A stretch of 64,000 nucleotides of DNA from Pictodentalium vernedei (GCA_031216915.1 CM062297.1:175512356-175576355); one strand, 5' to 3'; shown: positions 50,351 to 59,998, counted from the stretch's first letter. Numbers and translations: made by a program. Notes: generated by a model not told the origin, from the sequence alone.

Positions 50351-50420
50351 AATAAATAAAGTAATGTGATCTAGAGAGATTGAACATCTTTCTAAATCTC
50401 ATTACATTTTTTTTTGTTTT
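50351..50420. terminator. Palindromic bidirectional 3-prime end signal 1
   Basis: A 20-bp imperfect stem at 50361-50405 (GTAATGTGATCTAGAGAGAT against ATCTTTCTAAATCTCATTAC, 17 of 20 positions identical after complementing) is flanked by an A-rich run with AATAAA on its left and a T run on its right. It lies between the convergent capsid and fibre genes. A related stem lies at 57965-57993. Action as a shared transcription or mRNA 3-end signal is inference. Confidence 0.6.
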
Positions 50421-50477
50421 TTTTTTGTTTTTAATAACCACACATTATTTTTTTTTAATTCATTATTTTCCACGCAT

Positions 50478-51833
50478 TCACTGTTTGTTCAAAGGATCTA
50501 GTTCGATCAGTAGACTCACCACGGAAGTGGCAGCTTCGGGATTATTGGTTTTCGTGACGAAATTAATCCTGTCTCCGGCGTTCACTTTGAGAGGCGTGCC
50601 GAACTTGCTAACATTCGCGTGTTGATTCTCAGTCTTTTCGACGCTGTATCTCTTATCGCTCTCTACACCATTCACCATGAGATTGACGACTGCTCTGTTA
50701 TTCAAATCCGAGGAAGCCAGACTCATTCGAAGGATTTCACCTCCCAGCGGCATGGGATATCCCACCTGACCATGTTTCGATCCGCTACCTCCCTTTCCGA
50801 AAGACCACTCAGCTTTTCCCTCATCTAAGGCGCTGGCCTCTTCGGCCCACACGGTGATCAATTGTCTAGCATATTTGACTTTCTCCACCACCGAAATCAG
50901 GGTGCAGGCATCCGTCATGTTCACGGGATCTGGTAGATTCGTGAACGCGTGTCCACCCATGCCTAGTTTACCTTCCATGATGTCACCCTTTCTCCAGACC
51001 GAGTTGTCATCCACGTACTTCCTGCTTACCGTGCTGGAATCGAATTCGGGATCGTGATCGAGACCAAATAAATTGTGACCGTTCATGTTGATGCCACCCT
51101 CCATGGTTCTGCCAGATTCTTTGTTCAGGTAGAGATCGTCCACTTGCGATTCTAGGTATTCTTGCGATTGTATCACGGCAGAATCTATGTAGCCCTTGTT
51201 GACCACGGTTGAGTCCACAACCGTGTCGTCGATCTTCGACAGATTCAATATCTTGTGGAATCCCGCATTCAGATCCGATTTCATTTCTTGTCTGTCAGAC
51301 TTTCTCTGTTCCAGATCTATGTAGTGTTTGGTCGCCATGTCCTTGGGATTCGTGGGAGTGGCCACGTTCGTTATCTTGTTAGAATTGGCGTTCAATTCCG
51401 AGTGCATCGTTTTCAGAACGTATCTATTTCTCAGGTGTTCGCTGAATCTCACGTGAGAGTCGTCTGCGCATTTCTTGGTCGCGGCATCGGTGGGATCTAT
51501 GGGATTCGTGACGTTCACCAAACGTTTGGATTTCAGATCGAGATCATCGGTCATGGTTTTATCCACGTAATTATCTAGCAGGATTCGTTCGAAATCGGCG
51601 TTCCCCCTGTCGACGTATTTTTTAGTTGCAGCATCTGCGAGATCTATCAGCTCAGGAAGATTGTAGAGCTTCTTATCGTTCATGTTCAAAGGTTCTTCTC
51701 GAGGTTCATATCTCCGAACGTAACGTTCATCCAAGTTGGCAACGTCGTAACCATCGTCGACTTCGAACGTCTTCCTCTTCTTTCTTGGGTTGACTTTTTC
51801 GTCGTCACTTCTACCAAATTTATTGACTGGCAT
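50478..51833 (-). CDS. Fibre/tail-spike-like repeat protein of the Polinton
   Basis: 451 residues, ATG at 51833, open throughout. After a basic, NLS-like N-terminus (NPRKKRKTFEVDDGYDV) come six units of about 45-60 residues. Each has the pattern LNMNxxKIxNLxxPxxxxDAATKKYVD, for example MNDKKLYNLPELIDLADAAT near residue 50 and GGINMNGHNLFGL near 265. This resembles the repeats of phage tail fibres and collars. The last ~110 residues form a distinct domain (AEWSFGKGGSGSKHGQVGYP) like a trimeric receptor-binding head. Trimeric fibre is inference from the repeat type. It converges on the capsid gene, which suits a structural role. Adenovirus-type fibres are the analogy; homology is not shown. Confidence 0.75.
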   Translation of the reverse strand: MPVNKFGRSDDEKVNPRKKRKTFEVDDGYDVANLDERYVRRYEPREEPLNMNDKKLYNLPELIDLADAATKKYVDRGNADFERILLDNYVDKTMTDDLDLKSKRLVNVTNPIDPTDAATKKCADDSHVRFSEHLRNRYVLKTMHSELNANSNKITNVATPTNPKDMATKHYIDLEQRKSDRQEMKSDLNAGFHKILNLSKIDDTVVDSTVVNKGYIDSAVIQSQEYLESQVDDLYLNKESGRTMEGGINMNGHNLFGLDHDPEFDSSTVSRKYVDDNSVWRKGDIMEGKLGMGGHAFTNLPDPVNMTDACTLISVVEKVKYARQLITVWAEEASALDEGKAEWSFGKGGSGSKHGQVGYPMPLGGEILRMSLASSDLNNRAVVNLMVNGVESDKRYSVEKTENQHANVSKFGTPLKVNAGDRINFVTKTNNPEAATSVVSLLIELDPLNKQ

Positions 51834-51957
51834 GTTGTTGTGGGATTTTTTTTGTTTTTTTAGAAAAATGTGTTCAAAACGCAGTTTATTAAAAATGAAC
51901 TATGTTATTTTATTTTTCGTTTTTATTCGATTAAAATTTTTTTTAAATAATTTTTTG

Positions 51958-51967
51958 TCTTTATATA
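51958..51967 (-). promoter_or_regulatory. TATA-like box for the fibre gene
   Basis: The minus strand reads TATATAAAGA about 125 bp upstream of the ATG at 51833. Confidence 0.45.
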
Positions 51968-51989
51968 TACTATAAAAAAAAATCTCTCT

Positions 51990-54900
51990 CTAATGTAAAT
52001 CATTGAGACTGTCTTGAAATCGATCTCCTTCAGACCATCTCTTGAGAACGTAGAGACACAGGTGACCGCAAAACACTTGATGTGGTGATTGCACTTGTTC
52101 CGTGTTGTAACGAACCATCGATTTGTTGAAATAGTTCTTTATTTCTTTTGGCGGTGAGATTCCGTAGCTGTCAAAATAATAATTTTTCTTCTTCTTATAC
52201 ACCGGACAACTTCCTAACAGACAGTCTTTATACTCTTGGAAAGAGATGTTTTTCTTCACCACGCACGCTTTAACTCCTTTGCACTTCTTGATCTCTTCAT
52301 CATCTTCTAGACGATAAGCATACAGTTTGGGTCTCAAGCCTACGAATTCGACGATCTGTTTACCGCTGCTCTCGTCCTTAAATTTACCCAACACCTTCTT
52401 GTTGTCGTTCGATTGAATGTTGGACGGGTGATCGACGGGATAATTACTCCTGTTGAACCAATTGGCCACGTCCGGAGATATATCTCGGTAGACGTCTTTC
52501 GTCTCTATCTCATAAACTAAACTGTCCGTGTCGGTGAACAGTAGTTTGGCTTTGTCACCAAATTTCCGTTTGACGTAATCGTAGTGAAACTCGTACATCA
52601 ATCGCTTGCTGATATCTAAGATGATCGGTCCGAGATAATATGATTTGTAGAACTTCAGATGTGTCTTTTGCATGTGAACGGCCACTAGATTTTCGTCGAA
52701 TATGGTCCGGTGTTTGTAATTGGGTTTTGCCACTAATTTTTTAGCTCTTTTCTCAGACGTGACGAGTCGAACGTCGGTTCTCTTCCTGATGTTTTCCATC
52801 GATTTGCCGTACACGCAGTTGTTCATGAGTTTGAAGAAATCTTTTTCGAAATCGTTCTCGGCTCGAGTTCTGAGATTCGTGTTGAGATCGATGTATTTTT
52901 TCATCCAAGGCTCTTCGTCGAATCGAATGATGTGATGTATGTCGACTAATTTCATCCCGTAATCGACATACTGTTTCAAATTCTCACTGTAGATGCCGTA
53001 GTTACGTTTGTTAAATAAATTGGGAATGAGTTTTTCCTCGTCTCCTTCGTTCGGTTCCATTCGTTCGGGAGCCAGCGGATAATCGTTGTGTGGACCGTGT
53101 AATTCTTCCGGATAGTTCAAATCGACTTCTAAAATGCAAGGATAGTCTCTCCATTTTTGCATCTCTTCCGGTTCCTTCACCCATTCGAAATTTCTAATCG
53201 GTAAGGGATGACTCATAGCCCAACCGTACAGATTACTGGCGTCCCAAAACTGTATGTATTTAGTCGATCGTTTCGAATCGAAACCTTCTTTCATGTAAGG
53301 ATTGTTAGCCTCAGAATATCTGTGGGAGATCATTGAGACGCCACCTCTCGCAGCCCTTTCGAACATGAGCAACATGTCCACATTGGATAATAATTCCAAT
53401 TGGACTTCGGTGGTCTTCAACAGAGTGTCCCACGCCAGACCGGGTGCGGTGAAATACCAAGCGGGATCCAGATCATAATTTCGATGACAGACGTCTCGAA
53501 AATTTTCGAACACGTCTGCCAAGAGCAGAACGTCGGTCTTCAGATAGAGATCGTGATAATCTCTCATGGTTTTCATATCAAATTATTTCCACACGTTTTT
53601 GGCGTGTTCGTAATTCTCGTTGGAAATGTCGGATTCGTATAATTTCGAATAAAAATCATCTTTCGAAGGTAGTGCGGTGTCTTCAAATCTCTTTAGATCG
53701 TTCATGTAATCGTAAGGATAGACTCCTTTCCTCAACATGACGTCTACTCGTTCTCCGAAATGTTCGCTCGTGATTTTAAATTTATCCTTGCTCATGTTAT
53801 CGACTAATTTTTCCAGAGCAGTCGACATGAATTTAAAACTGACGATGAAACGTATGCATCTATGAATGGATTTCGTTTTTTTCTTTCAACGTATTTCCGT
53901 TGATTACTCTTTTCTTCTCCATGAGCTTCCATTTCGTGAAGGAAATGTATCTTTCTTCGCTGTTCGCGATGCAATTTAATTCTTCGTGTGAGGTGCCGAG
54001 ATTTTTCACGAACAGATGACTGTCATAACCTGAGAGATTGTGAAACATCACCGGATAGAAAGTGGCGTCTCGATATTTTAAATTACACTTGCTGTGAGCC
54101 GGACCATGATACAGACCCATGTAATGATCGTGGTCTCTGACCTTCTTATTTTCCTCCGAATTCTCGTCGAATGATTGTCTGCATATGTGACATTCGGTGG
54201 CTCTGTTATTTTCGTTCTGCTTCTCTCGCGTGATGATCATTTTTGCTGGAGTTTTGAATTTGTCGTATAACATTTGAATTTTCGATTCTAACTCTTCCAT
54301 GAACCTTTGAGCCATGTCGTCATCTTCGCACTGTTTCGTGTAGGTGAAGGGACCCATATCGTGTTGCGAGTCGAAAGCACATTCCACGTAAATGCAATAG
54401 CCTGAAGGTATGTGTTTTTGATATCTTTCGACGTAACTTTGAAGAGCGTTGGGTTGACAGGAACTCATTTTCGCGGTGAAACATTCGAAATCGGCGTACA
54501 CGACGAATGGTACTTTTAACCTTCTATTGTGATTTTCAAACTTCACGATGGTGTTGGGTTTGGACATTTCGACGGCGACACCTTGATTTTCGTTGCAATA
54601 TTTCTGATGTTTCTCTAATGATTTTTCGCTGTGAAACACGTTCATGCAATTGTAAAATAAAGATATCTTTCCTTTATGATTATTATTTTGTTTCGACAGT
54701 AATCGGGTCGGATGTTTAACCCAACAATAATGACGATTGTCACCATTCGAAAACAATAATAAAATAATCATCTTTTCTCTTCCGCGATACGAAGTCTGAG
54801 AGGATAGATCGTTCGATTTTCGTCATCGTATCCTAAGACGTTCACCGCTGCAGTGGGATTTTGAGCCTCAAAACGTTCGATATGTTTTAACTCTGTTGGA

Positions 54901-55891
54901 AAAGTCATTCCAGTCCAATCGAGATTTTTAGAAGTTTCCTCATAATGAGAAACTCTATCGGTGTGTATTTCGACAGGGTATAAAGCGGAGGTGACTGCCC
55001 ATTTAAAACACTGATCATCTTTATTTCTCACGTTGACCACGGCGTGTTTCTTAGTCAAGAAATACGGTAATTCCAAGTAGGAAGATCCTTTCAACGGTTC
55101 GTTTTTAGTCATGTGAATTTCGAGTTTCAACACCTCATCGAACGTCCAATTACTACCTTCATGTTGATAATTCGTGAAAGACATCAACATCTTGTTTTTC
55201 ATCTTTTCGAAAACGTCCGATAGATCTGAACCTCGAAATACGGGTTTGACGTTAGATCTGAAATATGCATTTTTCACGATGCTCTCGCCAGACTTCACAT
55301 CGATTTTATTCATTACGCAATGGAGTATCATCTTAATTTTTAGTCCCACGTTCATGTTTTCGCGAAACAAATCCAATGCTTCTTTCTTCACCCGTTCCAT
55401 GAACAATTTCGGATCGACTTTCTTCAACGAGGGAATCACGTCGAAAGTTTTAAAAATGCCTTTGATCGCACTCTCCCATTCTAGGGTTTTGATTGGAATA
55501 GTTCCGCAACGAGTCGTGTTACATATTCTTCTCCTTTCTCTTCGTCAATTGTTCGTTGAATTTCACTCGATCGTTTGTCTTGAATCTGAAGTGCATCACT
55601 CGTTTTCGTTTTAGTTTTTCTTTTCTTTTCTTTGGAAACTTGATGTTCTTCAACAGCTTTTCGTTTAGTCGTCTTCTTATTTTTCACAACCGATGCATCT
55701 TTTGACGTCATTTCTATCGACATTTCGTTTGCGATTCTAGCGTTTCACAAATATTCTTGTATGACTTCAATTTTTTTTGATTTAGTTCTATGATTTCTGA
55801 AATCTGAAATTTGTAATAGTTTACAAATCTCGTTTAACTGAGGTATGGTTCTCTCATTTATATTTACCATTGTTTTATCTGTTTGCTTCAT
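51990..55891 (-). pseudogene. Protein-primed DNA polymerase B (pPolB), five lesions
   Basis: Spread over about 1,300 codons. The N-terminal SAP-like segment starts at 55891 (RTIPQLNEICKLLQI), followed by a Lys-rich linker and a conserved pre-exonuclease region (CFKWAVTSALYP). The 3-5 exonuclease has motif I at 54500 (YADFECF), motif II at 54020 (SGYDSHLF) and motif III at 53550 (YHDLYLKTD). An inserted HNH-like zinc finger lies at about 54200 (ECHICRQSF...RDHDHYMG). Polymerase motifs are A (DASNLYG, 53230), B (NNCVYGKS, 52815) and C (FTDTDSL, 52530). Breaks: TGA 55745-55747, frameshift within 55481-55544, frameshift near 54770, frameshift at the A run 53876-53882, and TAA 53583-53585. The family replicates linear genomes from a terminal protein. 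This copy is inactive. Confidence 0.92.
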
Positions 55892-55959
55892 TTGTAAGAA
55901 TATTTTTTTTTTTTGAATTTTGTATTAAATAATTTGTTAAAAAAGTTCTGCTTTTTTAC

Positions 55960-55978
55960 TCTTTTTATATATATATAA
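55960..55978 (-). promoter_or_regulatory. TATA-like box for the polymerase gene
   Basis: The minus strand has TATATATATATAAAAAGAG about 70-85 bp upstream of the first polymerase ATG at 55891. Confidence 0.45.
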
Positions 55979-56040
55979 TAGAAAAAAAAAAAAAAAGTTA
56001 AATTTTAAATTCAATTTTTTTTTCTTTAATGTGTTTTTAT

Positions 56041-56673
56041 TCAAAAACAATTTAAGACCACTTTTATTTCTCGCTCGCAAACCGAACACGTTTTCTCGTC
56101 TTCGGAATGACATTCTCTACAGTAACGCAGGTGTGCACACGGTAGAAACAAGACATTTGCGACACAATCGCAGACCAGACACTTGGGGGTGGACGTTTTA
56201 CTCGGCTTGTTTTCGACGAGTGACGATAACTCGTCCGCTTCCGCCATGAATTTGATGAGATGTTCTAAAGTTATGAATTGAGACAGGGTCTTGTTCGTGA
56301 TGTTTAACGCATCGTACAATTGTTCCTTGGTGTATCCGAGTTGTAACATATCCATCAATAATTTTTGGTTTTTATCTCTATCCCTCTCTTCGTCTTGGAT
56401 TTTGATCAATCCCAATGTTAGGATCTTGTTCAAATAATCGCATTCGTCTTTTTCAATATTACTTATGTGTTCTAGTAAAGGTACGTCGTGAGGTTCCCAA
56501 TTCATCAAATGTATGTCACAACAAAAACATTTGACTTTGTCGCCTCTACCCACGTAAACGAAACCCGCGGTGGCTAAATCTTCGGGTTTTTGAGCGAGAT
56601 GCGAAGGCCAATTTTTAAACGTTTGAAGTCTTGCACGTTCTAGACTATAATTCGGATGTTTGGACTTGATCAT
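56041..56673 (-). CDS. Inhibitor-of-apoptosis homologue (BIR + RING)
   Basis: 210 residues, ATG at 56673, intact. The BIR domain covers about residues 13-81, with RLQTFKNWP, LATAGFVYVGRGDKVKCFCC and WEPHDVPLLEH. Zinc ligands are C49, C52, H69 and C78. The H-to-C spacing is two residues longer than usual and the usual Pro before the last Cys is missing. A UBA-like helical stretch follows (LLMDMLQLGYTKEQLYDAL). The C-terminal C3HC4 RING starts at CLVCDCVANVLFLPCAHLRYC and ends CSVCEREIKVVLNCF. BIR+RING proteins bind caspases or their regulators and ubiquitinate them. In a virus-like element it could delay host cell death. It lies inside the Polinton between the polymerase and the duplicated genes. 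Capture from a host or viral IAP is inference. Confidence 0.9.
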   Translation of the reverse strand: MIKSKHPNYSLERARLQTFKNWPSHLAQKPEDLATAGFVYVGRGDKVKCFCCDIHLMNWEPHDVPLLEHISNIEKDECDYLNKILTLGLIKIQDEERDRDKNQKLLMDMLQLGYTKEQLYDALNITNKTLSQFITLEHLIKFMAEADELSSLVENKPSKTSTPKCLVCDCVANVLFLPCAHLRYCRECHSEDEKTCSVCEREIKVVLNCF

Positions 56674-56720
56674 TGTTTTTACCTCAAAATTGAGTTTGTA
56701 AGAATTTTTTTTTTTTTAAC

Positions 56721-56740
56721 TTTTATTTATATATAAAGAG
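56721..56740. promoter_or_regulatory. Divergent TATA-like region, IAP and duplicated gene A
   Basis: TATATAAAGA on the plus strand (56729-56739) is about 100 bp before the ATG at 56837. On the minus strand TATATAAATAAAAG lies about 50 bp before the IAP ATG at 56673. One AT-rich patch may serve both genes. Confidence 0.45.
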
Positions 56741-56836
56741 AAATAAAGAGAAACTTTTATTAACAAATTATTATTTAAATACAAAATTTAAAATATACAT
56801 TATTTGCAAGAATTCATAAAATCCAAATAATCGATC

Positions 56837-57172
56837 ATGACAACAACACCTAAAAGATGCGAATTGAAATTGAAACGAGACGAAGGGTATGAGAAATCCA
56901 GTTTTAATATCTATACATTACAACCACACGATCCCATCGAATTGAATGAGGTCGAGATGGTGGACTTAGAGCGCTACTACCACAAATATCGAATGTGTTT
57001 GAAAGTGGATGAAGCCGCGCTCGATTTGTTTTACGAGTACCAAAGCGAACAGCTGAATAATATCATCGTCGCTGAAGACAGAGAATTCGACAGGGGTGAT
57101 TTATTGTTGTCCTATGGAGATTACATATATCCAATAATCTCACCCGAACTCGTGAGGAAATCGGGCTTGTGA
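56837..57172 (+). pseudogene. Duplicated Polinton gene, copy A (3-prime end broken)
   Basis: 111 residues open from ATG 56837. They match copy B over their whole length (shared HDPIELNEVE, DEAALDL-YEYQS, AEDREF). After codon 111 the frame stops, but DNA homologous to the copy B 3-prime end continues out of frame to about 57290 (CTCAAAAGAGTAAAGATAAACATTC). The C-terminal ~38 residues were therefore lost by small indels. No known domain. The protein is rich in Glu, Asp and Lys. Confidence 0.65.
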
Positions 57173-57323
57173 GAGTGCATTCGCCTATGAAAAAAAACTC
57201 AAAAGAGTAAAGATAAACATTCACACCATTTTCGTATGTGGAAAAATGACGAATGTCAACTTGCTAATAACGGACTTGGAAATATAAACAATAGAGAGAT
57301 TGAAATTAAAATTTAACTTTTTT

Positions 57324-57414
57324 TATATATATAAAGAGAAAAAAAACTTTTACTAAAAAATTTTACATTAAAGAAAATTAAAAATTAAAAAAACAACTTT
57401 TTTATATATAAAGA
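57324..57414 (+). promoter_or_regulatory. Two TATA-like boxes before copy B
   Basis: TATATATATAAAGAG at 57324-57338 and TATATATAAAGAG at 57403-57414. The second lies about 55 bp before ATG 57466. The doubled box probably arose with the gene duplication. Confidence 0.5.
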
Positions 57415-57465
57415 GCAAAAAAAACTTTTTAAACAAATTATTATTTAAATACTAAATAATCGATC

Positions 57466-57915
57466 ATGAAGACAACAACACCTAAAAGATGCCAATTGAA
57501 ATTGAAACTAATCGAAACGTATAAGAAATTCGGTCATAAAATCTATAGATTACAACGACACGATCCCATCGAATTGAACGAGGTCGAGACGAAGGGCTTA
57601 AAGCACAAATACGAGAAATATAAGATGCCTTTGAAATTTGATGAAGCCGCGCTCGATTTGATTTACGAGTACCAAAGCGATCTGCAGAACATCGTCATCG
57701 CTGAAGATAGAGAATTCAACAAGGACGATTTGTCGTTGCCCTATGGAAATTACATATTTCCAAACATCTCATTCGAACTTGTGAAGAAATTGGGTGGTGA
57801 GAGCGAGTTGACCGATGTAAAAAAACTCAAAAGAGTAAAGATAAACATTCAACACGTTTTCGAAAAAGGAGAACACATGAGTGTCAAAATGCTAATAACG
57901 GACTTGGAAATATAA
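57466..57915 (+). CDS. Duplicated Polinton gene, copy B, unknown role
   Basis: 149 residues, ATG at 57466, intact. The start MKTTTPKRCQLKLK is nearly that of copy A 630 bp upstream. It is charged and soluble, with no signal peptide or membrane segment. Its C-terminal part (KRVKINIQHVFEKGEHMSVK) is what copy A has lost. I recognise no family. It converges on the Lys-rich gene at 57892 and ends just before a hairpin. A lineage-specific accessory protein is the best description. Confidence 0.65.
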   Translation: MKTTTPKRCQLKLKLIETYKKFGHKIYRLQRHDPIELNEVETKGLKHKYEKYKMPLKFDEAALDLIYEYQSDLQNIVIAEDREFNKDDLSLPYGNYIFPNISFELVKKLGGESELTDVKKLKRVKINIQHVFEKGEHMSVKMLITDLEI

Positions 57916-58425
57916 ACAATAGAGTGATTGATTTTTAGCGAAGAAAAGTGAAAAAAAAAAAAAAGTAATAAGATCATCTTTAGATCTCATTACTTTTTTT
58001 TTTTTTTGTTTTCCTTCTTCTTCACTATCATCATAATATATTATAATAACGTTTCCTTTTCTCTCAGTTTTCAGCGTCGATTCTTCTTCTTTTTCTTTTT
58101 TTCTTTTTCTTTGTGATATGATACGTTTATAACAACATTTTTGTTTATCCGAATCATAATTATGAACGAATGTTGTGCATCTCTTGGTAACACTCGCATC
58201 ATTACCATTCTCTTCAGAAGGTAGTGGTGACTGTGGAAAGCATCGTCTCATTCTCAACCATCTATCCCGCGCTTTATCTATCTCTTTCATTAGTTCTTTC
58301 CTTAGATATCCATCATTAGCGTCTAACCATTTTTTTATTTTTTCGCTCTCTGGCTTGCGATGTTCGTCATTATCGTCAAATTGTTTCTCCACCTTTTCAT
58401 CCAGGAGATAAATTTGTTTCTCCAC
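57892..58425 (-). CDS. Lys/Glu-rich hypothetical protein
   Basis: A frame of 177 codons begins at GTG 58425; no ATG precedes it before a stop. The N-terminal half looks like real protein (KKWLDANDGYLRKELMKEID, helical). The middle holds clusters of Lys/Arg (QRKRKKEKEEES) and acidic residues. The last ~35 codons run through the hairpin and A/T tracts and may not be translated as such. No domain is recognised. The start and the true end are both uncertain. Confidence 0.4.
   Translation of the reverse strand: MEKQIYLLDEKVEKQFDDNDEHRKPESEKIKKWLDANDGYLRKELMKEIDKARDRWLRMRRCFPQSPLPSEENGNDASVTKRCTTFVHNYDSDKQKCCYKRIISQRKRKKEKEEESTLKTERKGNVIIIYYDDSEEEGKQKKKKVMRSKDDLITFFFFSLFFAKNQSLYCLYFQVRY
57951..58008. 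terminator. Palindromic bidirectional 3-prime end signal 2
   Basis: The stem GTAATAAGATC / GATCTCATTAC (57965-57993, one mismatch, 7-nt loop) has an A run on its left and a T run on its right, placed where two genes converge. It shares TAGATCTCATTAC with the corresponding arm of the 50361-50405 hairpin, which has TAAATCTCATTAC. Confidence 0.6.
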
Positions 58426-58491
58426 CTTTTTACCTATTTTAAATATATTATTTTATACTTTCTATGATTTTATATTTTATATAATTTTATA

Positions 58492-59101
58492 TTATAATAA
58501 CATATTCAAAATCGGTATATTCTTAAATGGCGAATTCTCACCGAGCAACAAACCCTTGCCGAGTCGCTCAACGTTCCGTCCACTCTTCAGATAGAGACCG
58601 TTTCCTCTCAGAGAGTTGCCACCTCTAACGGGTTCTAGGTACAATCCTTTACCGCTGTCATCTACGTGGACGCGACACACGACTCCTCCCTTCTTCAAAA
58701 ACAGTCCGCTGCCACCCATTAATTTCTCAACTGCCGAACTTGAGAGTCCCGTGAGAGCTCCCACGCCGAGTCTTTCCGAGAAAGGGTAGTGCCTTTGCGA
58801 CACAGGGTAATGCTTTTGTGGCTATTCCTGCCAATAGCGGTAGGAAACCACCTTTCATTCTCAAATTGTATCTCAATTGAGCGGGACTCATTCTCACCGT
58901 CAACCCTCTTCCATCGCGAATCGCTTTCTCCATCCTTTTGATTTGACTTCTGGTCCAGGCGATCGAATCCTGACCGCCTCTCATCAGATCTTCGTGAGTG
59001 AATTTGAATCTCACTGCATCGCCTCGAGTTGTTAACGCTCTCTTAAGTTTCTTCCTCTGTCCTGCGGATATGTTCACGTTTTTAACCACGTATTCTGTCA
59101 T
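58492..59101 (-). pseudogene. Conserved Polinton protein with GxGLYL repeats, frameshifted
   Basis: The first part starts at ATG 59101: basic, with VNISAGQRKKLKRAL and LTVRMSPAQLRYNLRMKGG, then a hydrophobic stretch FLPLLAGIATKALP. A frameshift near 58770-58790 leads into GVGALTGLSSSAVEKLMG and a tail of repeated glycine-leucine motifs (GSGLFLKK, GKGLYLEP, GNGLYLKS). I recognise this combination from Polinton proteins of other invertebrates. A minor core or membrane-active virion role, like adenovirus pVI or pX, is only a guess. A TATA-like box lies on the minus strand at 59209-59220. Confidence 0.72.
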
Positions 59102-59242
59102 AATTCTGTTTTTTTTTTTAAATATATTTACTTCAATTGTTTCTTGTTTAATAATTATATTTAAATAATTTTGTAAAATTAATATTGCGTTTATTTTATT
59201 TTTGTTATCTATATATATAATATTTTTTTTTATTTTTTGCTT

Positions 59243-59998
59243 TTATATTTCTCTTATGTGAAATCGTATCATCACTCTCTCTCCGCGAAGATCTAACAGT
59301 TCACCATTTTGATCCATCAACGTGGTTTTGAGACTATACAACGTGTCTGAAATCACTGGAAGATAAACTAAATTTCGAGGTCGCTCCACGATCTTATAAC
59401 CCGGCGACATGTTTGGAAAGAAGGAATAGATCGTCGGTTGAGCGCTACCATTCACGTAGCTTCCAGCAATCACGTCCACGTTCACCAGAATGCTATTGAC
59501 TGCGAGAATGTCGACCGTATTTTCAGATGCCGCATGGCCTCGATACATCTTTCGATCGAATCCCAACATCTTGCCTATAGAATCGTCCGTGTTGAAATCC
59601 ACTCGAAAATTATCTTCCAAATCCAACATCGTCTGTAAGGTATTAGGATTGGGAGCGAGTCTGATCTTGTTGCTTCCCTTTCCATCCGTCTTCATTCGCG
59701 TCTGAATGTTATTGTTCAAATCGTCTATGTCGTAACTCCCTTTGGGAATTCGAACCTCCAACCAATCCACTCCGTCGGAATACTTGAACGAGTTATTCTT
59801 TTCGGTGACGTTGGGAAAGGAATAATAAGTCTCCAGATTCACCAACGCCATCTCGTATCTTTTCTCTCTATTCAATTCGATGGAAGGTTCGAATTTCGTA
59901 GCGAATCGAGTCGAATCGCCACTCACCACTATTTGAATGGATTGTTTTGCAGCCGTATTCTCGGCTATCCGTTCTAACAATTCTCCATGTTCGAACAT
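59243..59998 (-). CDS. Predicted minor capsid (penton-like) protein
   Basis: 251 residues, ATG at 59998, intact. Conserved blocks are KRYEMALVNLETYYSFPNV near residue 45, WLEVRIPKGSYDIDDLNN near 78, the phrase VNGSAQPTIYSFFPNMSPG near 185, and a C-terminal RGERVMIRFHIREI. This is a widespread Polinton protein, generally interpreted as the minor jelly-roll capsid protein of the vertices. It sits next to the packaging ATPase in a minus-strand structural block. It shows no lesion although its neighbours do. Confidence 0.78.
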   Translation of the reverse strand: MFEHGELLERIAENTAAKQSIQIVVSGDSTRFATKFEPSIELNREKRYEMALVNLETYYSFPNVTEKNNSFKYSDGVDWLEVRIPKGSYDIDDLNNNIQTRMKTDGKGSNKIRLAPNPNTLQTMLDLEDNFRVDFNTDDSIGKMLGFDRKMYRGHAASENTVDILAVNSILVNVDVIAGSYVNGSAQPTIYSFFPNMSPGYKIVERPRNLVYLPVISDTLYSLKTTLMDQNGELLDLRGERVMIRFHIREI

